A stretch of 64,000 nucleotides of DNA from Bacteroidales bacterium. Its GTDB lineage: Bacteria > Bacteroidota > Bacteroidia > Bacteroidales > UBA932. Below, in pieces: positions 32,836 to 40,429 of the stretch. The notes below the pieces were generated by a model. The model was not told the DNA's origin and searched no databases. It worked only from the letters and a program-made list of their open reading frames with translations. The stretch is taken from positions 1 through 64,000 of the forward strand of contig JAFSJK010000068.1 in the NCBI GenBank assembly GCA_017439305.1, in the 5' to 3' direction. How positions within the stretch are numbered: position 1 is the stretch's first letter; each line of letters starts with the position of its first letter. Both the position numbers and the translations under genes were made by a program.

Positions 32836-34740
32836 TCAAAAACGGTAGTCCACGACCAGCGCGGACAGGGGGGCGACCTCCGTCTCGTCGGAGATGGTCA
32901 CACGCCGTCCCGTCAAGACGTCAGTGCCCTCGCCGAGACCGGCCGTCATCTCCCGGAAGCGTGTCCAGGGAACCTTCACGGTCTCTTCCGAATTGTTCAC
33001 GAACACAAACACCACCTCCCGGTCGTCGTACCGGAAATAACCGTACGTATTGTTCTGGGGAATGAAGTGCAGCGTCTTCCCTTTCTGCACGGCCGTGGAG
33101 CCCTTCCGCCACTGGAAGAGGGTCCGGGCATAATCGTGCAGGCCGGCCGCATGGGCCCATTCGCCGCCGGCAGCGGCCCGGCCTTCCGCCGTGAACAGGT
33201 TCACCGGATCGCCGGCCCAGCCGCCCGGGAAGTCCATCCGGAGCCGGCCGTCATCGCGGCGCGGGTTCCCGGTCACGAACATCATCTCATCCCCGTAGAA
33301 GATCTGCGGGATGCCGCGGAGCGTCGCCAGCATCGCAAAGGCCATCTTCATCCGGCGCGGGTCATGGCCGAAGGTGTCGCCGATGCGGGCGATATCGTGG
33401 TTGGACAGGAAAATGAGCATATGGCTCAGGTCGTGGTACAGGAAGTCGTGGGACAGGGCATTGTATACGGCGGATATGTCCGGTCCCCGGCGGCCGCGGC
33501 CCTGGGGCGGGCCCTGCCGCTCCGCCTCCTGCCCCGGAATCGGGGCCGTCAGCGCGCCGGTAAGGGCGGCCTGTAACGGGAAGTCCATGATGGAAGGCAG
33601 GTGAGAATTGAATCCGTCGGAGTTAGGATTGTCTTTCTGCCAGTAGGCGACGAAGTCAGGATTGGCCTGCCACACCTCGCCCACAATGTTGAAGTTCGGG
33701 TATTCGTCGGTCACCGCTTTCGCCCACTGCGACATCGGCACTTTCTCATTATAGAACCAGGTGTCCACGCGGAAGCCATCCAGGCCGGAATACTCGATCC
33801 ACCACACGGCCCACTGCTGGAAGTACTTCAGCATGAAGGGATTGTCCAGGTTCATATCCGGCATCGACGGAACGAACCAGCCTTCTTCCATGATGGCGAG
33901 GTCCGCCTTGGAGGCGTTCGGGTCCAGGGCCAGGCCCATCTGGTGGTTGGAGTTCACGTAAGGGTCGTTCATGTGGACCCAGTCCTTGAACGGCATGTCC
34001 TTCATCCACCAATGCTCGGTGCTGGAATGGTTCGTCACCACGTCCAGGATGACCTTGATGCCCTTTTCGTGGGCCTTCGAGACCATTTCCCGGTACAACT
34101 CGTTGGAGCCGTAGCGCGGGTCGATGTGATAGTAGTCCGAGCAGGCGTAACCGTGATAGGAACCGCGCGGGGCATTGTCTCCAAGCAGCGGCGTGCTCCA
34201 CAGGGCGGTGGCACCCAAGTCGGCAATATAGTCCAGATGGTCGATGACTCCTTGCAGATCGCCGCCGTGGCGGCCCATCGGGGACTCCCGGCGCACTTTC
34301 TCCGTGGTATCGTCCGTGGAATCGTTGGACGGATCGCCGTTGGCGAAGCGGTCGGGAACGATCAGGTAGATGAGGTCGGCAGTGGTATAGCTCTCCCGGT
34401 CGGCGGAACCCGGCTTGCGGGCCGCGATTTCATAGGGATACCGGATGACATCGTCCCCCTTGCGGAAGACCAACGTATAGGTGCCCGGTTTTGCCTTGCG
34501 CCCCACCTCCACGTCCACGAACAGGAAGTTCGGGTTGTCAGCCCGATGGACCTCCTTGATTTTCAGGCCCTTTCCTTCAACGGAAACCGTGTAAGCGCCC
34601 ATTCCTTCCCCTTGCACGAGGAGCTGGAGGTCGGTCTTCATGCCCGTCCACCAGGACAGGGGTTCGACGCGGGTCACTTCTCCCGCGAAAAGGGCTGCGG
34701 CCACGAAAAGGCCGGCGGCCAGGGTCAGGAAACGTTTCAT
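32836..34740 (-). CDS. susA: GH13 amylase, SusA-like neopullulanase
   Basis: The 634-residue protein is close in length to SusA. It has a signal peptide (LFVAAALFAG) with no lipobox, so it is periplasmic. An N-terminal sandwich covers about 22-115 and a GH13 barrel follows. Catalytic regions are VVTNHSS (region I), GLDGFRVDTWFY (nucleophile Asp), NIVGEVWQ (acid Glu) and FLSNHDIAR (transition-state Asp). A C-terminal sandwich ends the protein. It shares architecture with the N-terminal half of the 1311-residue fusion, so the two are probably paralogues. It is the second enzyme gene after the first hairpin, three bases after the preceding GH13. Expected role: cutting imported maltodextrins. Confidence 0.88.
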   Translation of the reverse strand: MKRFLTLAAGLFVAAALFAGEVTRVEPLSWWTGMKTDLQLLVQGEGMGAYTVSVEGKGLKIKEVHRADNPNFLFVDVEVGRKAKPGTYTLVFRKGDDVIRYPYEIAARKPGSADRESYTTADLIYLIVPDRFANGDPSNDSTDDTTEKVRRESPMGRHGGDLQGVIDHLDYIADLGATALWSTPLLGDNAPRGSYHGYACSDYYHIDPRYGSNELYREMVSKAHEKGIKVILDVVTNHSSTEHWWMKDMPFKDWVHMNDPYVNSNHQMGLALDPNASKADLAIMEEGWFVPSMPDMNLDNPFMLKYFQQWAVWWIEYSGLDGFRVDTWFYNEKVPMSQWAKAVTDEYPNFNIVGEVWQANPDFVAYWQKDNPNSDGFNSHLPSIMDFPLQAALTGALTAPIPGQEAERQGPPQGRGRRGPDISAVYNALSHDFLYHDLSHMLIFLSNHDIARIGDTFGHDPRRMKMAFAMLATLRGIPQIFYGDEMMFVTGNPRRDDGRLRMDFPGGWAGDPVNLFTAEGRAAAGGEWAHAAGLHDYARTLFQWRKGSTAVQKGKTLHFIPQNNTYGYFRYDDREVVFVFVNNSEETVKVPWTRFREMTAGLGEGTDVLTGRRVTISDETEVAPLSALVVDYRF

Positions 34741-34743
34741 AGG

Positions 34744-36126
34744 CTAGAGATTCCAGATCATGAATTCATACGCACCGAAATCCTGGGATGTGGGCACGCC
34801 GCCCTTGCCGGCATTCGCCTTGGGGAGAGAGGCCTTGCAGGCCTTTCCGCTGACATTGACACCCACGAGCGCGTTCGGATAGGCCACATAGACCACCCCC
34901 TCGGATTCGCTGGCCACCATGGCGCCGCTGCGGTCCACCTTGGAGAGGGCCTGGAGGGCCTTCTGGTATTTCTCCGTCAGGGCGGCATTGGCCGTCCAGT
35001 CCATCGTCATCGTGTTGAAAAAGTTGATGGTCTTGTTGTATCCCGTTTCCTGGCTGCCATACAGCATGGAGGAGCCGTCGAGGGCGGCCATCAGCACATA
35101 CGCGGCCAGGGCACCTTCCGTAGACTTGAACTGGGCGGCGGGCGCCGCTTCGGTGGCATCGTCGTGGTTCGTCACGAAAAAGAGTTTGGTCTTGGGCGCA
35201 GGAGCCGCGTCCTGATCGCTCTTGTACCAGTTGAAGAAACTCTTGGAAGATCCTGTGCTGCCGATGAGTTTCCGCATCTCGCTCTTCATCTTCCGGTCGA
35301 AGATGATGTCAAACCCGTCGTCGAACATCCGGGTGAAATCACTCTCCGCGAGCATGATGAAACCGGGTTTGAGGGCCTTCAGTCTGCCGATGGCCTCCTT
35401 CCAGAAGTCATCCCGCACCCCGTGCGCATAGTCGCAGCGATAGCCGTCGATGCCCACTTCGTTCACCCAGTACTCCAGGGCATCCTCCATCGCAGCCCAC
35501 AGTTCCTTTTTGCCAAAGTCCAGTTGGGCCACGTCCTTCCACTCTCCGTCCTTGGTGGGCCAGGCTATGCTGCCGTCGGCCTTATGCTCGTACCACTCCG
35601 GGTGCTCGGTCAGCCACACATTGTCCCAGGAGGTGTGGTTGGCCACCCAGTCGAACATCACCTTCATCCCCTTTCCCTGAGCGGCTTTCACCAGGGCTTT
35701 CAGTTCATCCAGCGTGCCGTACAGGCCGTTCACCGCCTTGTAATTCCGAATGCAGTAGGGAGACCCGAAAGGCCTGTTTCCGGGCATTCCCGGCAAGACA
35801 TCCTTCCCCTCGTCATACACCGGCATCAGGTACAGGATGTCCGTTCCCAGAGCCTTGATGTCATCCAGGCGCCCCTGAACCTTTCCGAATGCACCGGAGT
35901 TTCCATACATCTTCAGGTTCACCTGATAGATCTGATAATGGTCGCGAGCCGTCGCCGGCAGCGTGAGTACCTCCGTAGCATAGGTGATGCCCGGCTCCGG
36001 GATGACCTCCTTTCCGCCGGAACCGGAATTCGGATCGGTAGGGATGACCGGCAGGGTCTGCGGCTTTCCGCACCCGCAGGCGGCGAGCACGAGGAGCGAA
36101 ACGGCCAGGTATAAAGTCTTTCTCAT
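34744..36126 (-). CDS. Compact GH13 alpha-amylase lipoprotein
   Basis: The 460-residue protein has a lipoprotein signal (SLLVLAACGCGK) and a Gly/Ser/Pro-rich spacer to about residue 50. A minimal GH13 barrel follows, with FDWVANHTS, GIDGYRCDYAHG (nucleophile Asp), FIMLAESDF (acid Glu) and FVTNHDDATEA (third Asp). There is no N-terminal sandwich, and the C-domain is short. It could face the cell surface like SusG, or the periplasm. It is preceded by a repeated hairpin that separates it from the starch-binding lipoprotein gene, and it overlaps the SusA-like gene's leader (three-base gap). Confidence 0.88.
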   Translation of the reverse strand: MRKTLYLAVSLLVLAACGCGKPQTLPVIPTDPNSGSGGKEVIPEPGITYATEVLTLPATARDHYQIYQVNLKMYGNSGAFGKVQGRLDDIKALGTDILYLMPVYDEGKDVLPGMPGNRPFGSPYCIRNYKAVNGLYGTLDELKALVKAAQGKGMKVMFDWVANHTSWDNVWLTEHPEWYEHKADGSIAWPTKDGEWKDVAQLDFGKKELWAAMEDALEYWVNEVGIDGYRCDYAHGVRDDFWKEAIGRLKALKPGFIMLAESDFTRMFDDGFDIIFDRKMKSEMRKLIGSTGSSKSFFNWYKSDQDAAPAPKTKLFFVTNHDDATEAAPAAQFKSTEGALAAYVLMAALDGSSMLYGSQETGYNKTINFFNTMTMDWTANAALTEKYQKALQALSKVDRSGAMVASESEGVVYVAYPNALVGVNVSGKACKASLPKANAGKGGVPTSQDFGAYEFMIWNL

Positions 36127-36142
36127 GGTTTATGGGTTTATT

Positions 36143-36181
36143 ATTGGCAAGCCGGGGTCCGGTCAGGGGCCCCGGCCCGAA
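36143..36181 (-). repeat. Intercistronic hairpin repeat, copy A
   Basis: A 39-bp element holds the stem GCCGGGGTCC / GGGCCCCGGC (36151-36176) around loop GGTCAG. It sits between the starch-binding lipoprotein gene and the GH13 gene. It is identical to 47848-47886 except for one base. There is no U-run, so it is not a standard terminator; 3'-end protection of the upstream message is more likely. Confidence 0.8.
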
Positions 36182-36185
36182 TGAC

Positions 36186-38597
36186 TTAGAACACGGAGAT
36201 GCCGGTATCCGTTACCGTCAGGTAATAGGCATTGCGTTCATACTTGAGAGCGTAATCCGGAAGCTGGGCCCCGTTGCCGCCGTTGTTGAAGATGAGGTTC
36301 TCAGCTTTGCCCAGGGCCCCGTCGACGACAAACATCTTGGTAGCGATGCCGTTCACCGTGGCCTCTCCGCCCACGGCTACGCCAGGCCAGCCGCCGCCCA
36401 GGTTGTTCACGTCACCCCACATATACAGGGCGATGGCATCCCAGCCGGTCTGGTCGTCCACGAAGACGACGACCGTCTCGGGAGCATCGACCGCGGTGAC
36501 GCCGTCGGCGGTGACCGTCAGGAAGTACTCATTCTTCTCGAACTTAAGGTCGTAGTCCGGGAGCTGGATTCCGCCGCCATTATTATTGAAGATCAGGTGC
36601 TGGCTGAGTCCCAAGGCATCCTCGAAGAAGAACAACTTCCAGTCTTTTTCGCCGATGGTGACGGTGGCGCCCACCTGTGCACCGGGCCAGCCGCCGCCCA
36701 GGTTGTTCACGTCACCCCACTGGTACAGGGTAAAGCCGTCCCAGCCGGTCTGGTCGTCTACGAAGACGGCTACACGCTTCTTGTCGCCGCCGCGGGGATT
36801 GCCCTCGACCTCGCCCAGGGAGTAGCTGGCATTGATCACGAGGAAAATCTCATCCTCCGGAACGGTGATAACGAGTTCGTCGAGCTGCTTGCCGCCACCG
36901 TTGTTGTTCACGATGAGGTGCAGTTCCTTGCCGGCCATGTCCGCCGGCAGGCCGAACACGAGGTAGTCGTTGTCGCCCACGGTTTCGGTGTTCACCGGCG
37001 TGGCACCCGGCCAGCCGCCGAAGGCCTCGGCGTCACCCCAGGCATACAGGGCGATCGCATCCCAGTTAGTCTGGTTCTGGATATAGATCCGGATGTCCGG
37101 ATGGCGCGGATCGAGGGTGGTGACCACGCCGTCCGCATCCAGGGAAACGAACATTTCACCGGACAAGGTAACCGCGAAGCTCTCGGTCTGCGTGCCGTCG
37201 TTGTTGTTGAAAATCAGGTTCTCGGCGCGGCCTTCCGCATCGTCGACAACGATCTTTTTGTAGAAGATGGATCCGAACTTCTCCGTTTCGGTCACGGCCA
37301 CACCCGGCCAGCCGCCGCAGAGTTCTTTGTCGCCCCACATGTACAGGTACAGGTTCTCCCAGCCGGAGGCATCCTGGACATAGATCGTGACGGGATCTTT
37401 GACCTCCTCCACGGGAGGTTCCGGGGTGTCACCGCCGCCCGAAGGCAGGTTGACCGGGTCGCCCGCGTTCACGATGATGGCGATGGCGGCATCCGGGTTC
37501 AGGAAGAGGTCATAGGTGCCGTCTTCAGTCACCTTGATGTTGGCACCGTCCTGCTTCACCTCGAAGGCTTCGCCGAGCGCCACGAATTCACCGCCGAAGT
37601 TGACGGCCCAGTCGGCATCCTTGCGGAACTTGAACTCGTCGGAGGCCGTGAGCTCGAGACCCAGGCAGGCATGCCAGGTGCCGTCGGTCACCATCGGCTC
37701 GTCAGCGCCCCAGCTGTTGCCGGTGCTGGCGATGGAACCGATCACACCCCAAGGACTGGTCTCGGTCATCGCGGCGCGCGGATCGGTGGAACCTCCCTGC
37801 GTCGGATCCGGAGCCTCAGACACGCCGTCGGCCGTCACCAGGAGGAAGTAATCCTGCACGCCGTCCTCGAACTTGAGGTTGTAGTCCGCCAGCTGGCTGT
37901 CGCCGTTGTTGGAGAAAATCAGGTTCTGGGAAAGGCCGTACACCTCTTCGCCGTACTCGAAGTAGTCATACGACTGTCCGGCGATGGTGACCGTGCCGCT
38001 GATGGCCATGCCCGGCCAGCCGCCGCCCAGGTTGTTCTCGTCGCCCCACTGATACAGGGTGAGGCTGGAGCCCCAGCCCGACTCGTTGATGACATACACG
38101 CGCACGCCGTCATGCTCGGGCAGGGACGGGCCGGACGGATCCACCGGTGGCTCGAAGTACTTGGCCCACTTGTCGGCGTAGACATTGGCCCATTCGCCCG
38201 GACCGATGGTGAGGGTGTGGAGGACATCCTCATTCTTCGGGGAGCGCTCGATGCCCTGCTGGACATTGAAGAAGGTGAAACCGTCGGCGAGGGTCTTGCC
38301 ACCCTGGAAGGCCGAAGGATCCAGATAGACGCCCCATTTGGCGGGGATGGCCGCCGAACGGGTGAGCCGGTAGGCGCTGTTGCCCACGGCCGCCTCGCTG
38401 CCGTTGAAGGCACCGATGATGTAAACCTCGTCGTCGGCCGCGGTCGCCTGCGGCAGGATGGCCTCCACCAGGATGCGGTCGCTCCGGGTCTCGAAAGCCT
38501 GTGCCTCATGGGCGAATTCGATCTCTTCCTTCGGCGCGCAGGAAGCGGCGGCGAGGAAAAGGGCCGGTATCGTCAGATAGGATAAGAATCTTTTCAT
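36186..38597 (-). CDS. Multi-module starch-binding lipoprotein, SusE/SusF position
   Basis: The 803-residue lipoprotein (Cys20 in FLAAASC) has an N-terminal cap to about 160, then six binding modules. Five share a pattern W-x-LYxWGD-x-LGGGWPG...NLIFNNNGG (about 165-258, 402-492, 502-595, 608-702, 708-803) and resemble aromatic-rich starch-binding modules. One at 282-378 is of the SusE/F type (WGVIGSI, EFKFRKDADW, NFGGEF). The last two modules are nearly identical. It should coat the cell surface and hold starch for SusC/SusD. Gene order SusC-SusD-this protein matches susE. Name not assigned because the module type differs from classical SusE/F. Confidence 0.85.
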   Translation of the reverse strand: MKRFLSYLTIPALFLAAASCAPKEEIEFAHEAQAFETRSDRILVEAILPQATAADDEVYIIGAFNGSEAAVGNSAYRLTRSAAIPAKWGVYLDPSAFQGGKTLADGFTFFNVQQGIERSPKNEDVLHTLTIGPGEWANVYADKWAKYFEPPVDPSGPSLPEHDGVRVYVINESGWGSSLTLYQWGDENNLGGGWPGMAISGTVTIAGQSYDYFEYGEEVYGLSQNLIFSNNGDSQLADYNLKFEDGVQDYFLLVTADGVSEAPDPTQGGSTDPRAAMTETSPWGVIGSIASTGNSWGADEPMVTDGTWHACLGLELTASDEFKFRKDADWAVNFGGEFVALGEAFEVKQDGANIKVTEDGTYDLFLNPDAAIAIIVNAGDPVNLPSGGGDTPEPPVEEVKDPVTIYVQDASGWENLYLYMWGDKELCGGWPGVAVTETEKFGSIFYKKIVVDDAEGRAENLIFNNNDGTQTESFAVTLSGEMFVSLDADGVVTTLDPRHPDIRIYIQNQTNWDAIALYAWGDAEAFGGWPGATPVNTETVGDNDYLVFGLPADMAGKELHLIVNNNGGGKQLDELVITVPEDEIFLVINASYSLGEVEGNPRGGDKKRVAVFVDDQTGWDGFTLYQWGDVNNLGGGWPGAQVGATVTIGEKDWKLFFFEDALGLSQHLIFNNNGGGIQLPDYDLKFEKNEYFLTVTADGVTAVDAPETVVVFVDDQTGWDAIALYMWGDVNNLGGGWPGVAVGGEATVNGIATKMFVVDGALGKAENLIFNNGGNGAQLPDYALKYERNAYYLTVTDTGISVF

Positions 38598-38602
38598 ACT
38601 CT

Positions 38603-40417
38603 TTACTCAGCTGCGTTAGTTACATAGTCAGGGTTCTGCACGAGGCCGGGGTTCACCGTTAAGGCAGCCTGCGGCAGCGGGAACCACTCGTATTTGCGGT
38701 CGCGCTTGGCGGGATAGGAGTCGTCACCCTCGCCACGGCCGAAGAACCACCACTGGCCCTGGGTGAACTTGTCGAAGCGACGGAGATCCGTACGGCGGCG
38801 ACGGCCTTCGCACAGGAATTCCTTGCCCCATTCGTTGAGCATCCAGTCCAGGTCGAAGTCCGTGAAGCCCGGACCCGGCTCGTTCTGGACGGCATTCCAG
38901 TCGGATGCGCTGAAGTAACGCTTGCGGACCTGGTTCACGAGTTCCTTGGCACCGGCGGAATCACCCGTGCGGAGCTTGCATTCGGCCAGCATGTAGTACA
39001 CTTCGGTCAGGCGGAATTCCACCTCGTCGATGTCGCGGAAATCCACGCCGCACACATCCGGGAGGATCGGGTAACGGAGCATCCGGAAACCGGAGTTGGT
39101 CTCGCCCCAGTGCGGGGACATCACGTCCGTGAGATCGCGGCCCTTGTTCTGAAAGGTACCTACCTGGTCCACATACACGAGGTCCTGGCCTTCCCGGTCA
39201 GCGTCGGCCGGAAGAGGAACACCGGTGTAGTAATCGACCTGCGGACCCATCAGGAAGAGACCTTCCCAGTTGCCTTTCTCGTCGGCATGGTAGGGTTTCT
39301 TGCGGATGTCACGGTTGTCGAAACGGTCGTACACGGCACCCAGCTTGTCGCCATAGTCGAACACGAAGGACTTGCCGCCCGTGTCGGTACCGCCGGTCGG
39401 AAGGACGGTGCCGGAGTTGTCGTGGGACGGGGCGATGATCACGCAGTTCCAACGGCCCTGGTCATTGTTGGAGCCCAGGATGGAGAGCGGATCACCAAAG
39501 GCATTGTACGGAAGGAACGTGACGTCGCGGCAGTTGTAGGCGTTGCCGTGGGACTTGCCATACTCGGAAGCGAGGGCGAAGATGACCTCGGGGCAGTTGA
39601 CATTGTCGATGTTGTAAATGTCCCGGAAATCGCTGGCCAGGGCATAGGTGCCGTACGTGCCACCCAGGATCTCCTGGCAGATGGATGCCGCCTCGCTGTA
39701 GTGGTTCTCCTTGACGAAGACCTCGGCGTTGAAGAGCAGGCGGGCCTTGATCATCCGGTTCGTCGCCTGGTTCATGCGGTTCACGTTGTTCTTCGGAAGA
39801 CCGGCCAGGCTCTCATCCAGTTCGTCGATGAGGAACTGCCAGATCTTCTTGCAGGAGGTGTCGAAGTCGGGATCCGCGGTCGGCGGAACGTCGGAAGTCA
39901 CCTCGGTGTTCAGTGGGAGGGCGCCGCCCCAGACCTCGAAGAGGTTGTAGTAACACCAGGCACGGAGGGTACGCATCTCGTCGATGTACTGGGCGGCCTT
40001 CTCATCGGACACGCCGATCGCCTCCAGGTCCATCGTACGGAGGTCGTTGATGATGCTGTTGCACTCGCCGATCGCACCCCAGGTGTTGTTCCAGGCGCTC
40101 TGGATAATGGAGGACTGGGAAGTCCAGGTATGGGAGGACAGGACGAACTTTTCGGCATTGTCCCATCCCCAGGTTCCGCCATTCCACACACGCCAGGCGA
40201 TCTGGTCGGCGGAGAACTCGTTCAGGTAGAAGAAATACTCGCCGAAGGAGCCTTCCGCCGTGTAGTACACGGAGGCGATGGCGCCTTTCACGCTGCTTTC
40301 ATTCTGATAGAAGTTGTCGGCTTCAATCCGGTTGAAGGCCTGCTCGGTGAGGTCAAAGCACGCGGTCAGGCTGAGGGCTGCCGCTGCCAATGCGATGGTA
40401 TTGAATATCTTTTTCAT
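38603..40417 (-). CDS. susD: SusD/RagB-family surface lipoprotein
   Basis: The 604-residue lipoprotein (LSLTAC, Cys19) has the SusD start (FYQNESSVKGAIASVYYTAE) and TPR-like helices, for example ARLLFNAEVFVKENHYSEAA. It has the C-terminal signature GKEFLCEGRRRRTDLRRFDK and ends with a segment leading to NPGLVQNPDY. SusD proteins form the lid on the SusC barrel and bind glycan. It differs strongly from the second SusD here, which suggests a different glucan form or chain length. It lies 12 bases after susC. Confidence 0.92.
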   Translation of the reverse strand: MKKIFNTIALAAAALSLTACFDLTEQAFNRIEADNFYQNESSVKGAIASVYYTAEGSFGEYFFYLNEFSADQIAWRVWNGGTWGWDNAEKFVLSSHTWTSQSSIIQSAWNNTWGAIGECNSIINDLRTMDLEAIGVSDEKAAQYIDEMRTLRAWCYYNLFEVWGGALPLNTEVTSDVPPTADPDFDTSCKKIWQFLIDELDESLAGLPKNNVNRMNQATNRMIKARLLFNAEVFVKENHYSEAASICQEILGGTYGTYALASDFRDIYNIDNVNCPEVIFALASEYGKSHGNAYNCRDVTFLPYNAFGDPLSILGSNNDQGRWNCVIIAPSHDNSGTVLPTGGTDTGGKSFVFDYGDKLGAVYDRFDNRDIRKKPYHADEKGNWEGLFLMGPQVDYYTGVPLPADADREGQDLVYVDQVGTFQNKGRDLTDVMSPHWGETNSGFRMLRYPILPDVCGVDFRDIDEVEFRLTEVYYMLAECKLRTGDSAGAKELVNQVRKRYFSASDWNAVQNEPGPGFTDFDLDWMLNEWGKEFLCEGRRRRTDLRRFDKFTQGQWWFFGRGEGDDSYPAKRDRKYEWFPLPQAALTVNPGLVQNPDYVTNAAE

Positions 40418-40429
40418 GTCGCTCGCTGA

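Noticed and set aside
36143..36181. Hairpin copy A considered as a rho-independent terminator
   Set aside because: No U-run follows on the transcribed strand, and downstream enzyme genes have no obvious promoter of their own.
33601..38585. Long plus-strand frames (837 and 817 codons) over the amylase and starch-binding genes
   Set aside because: Antisense shadows; the minus-strand genes have signal peptides and catalytic or binding motifs.
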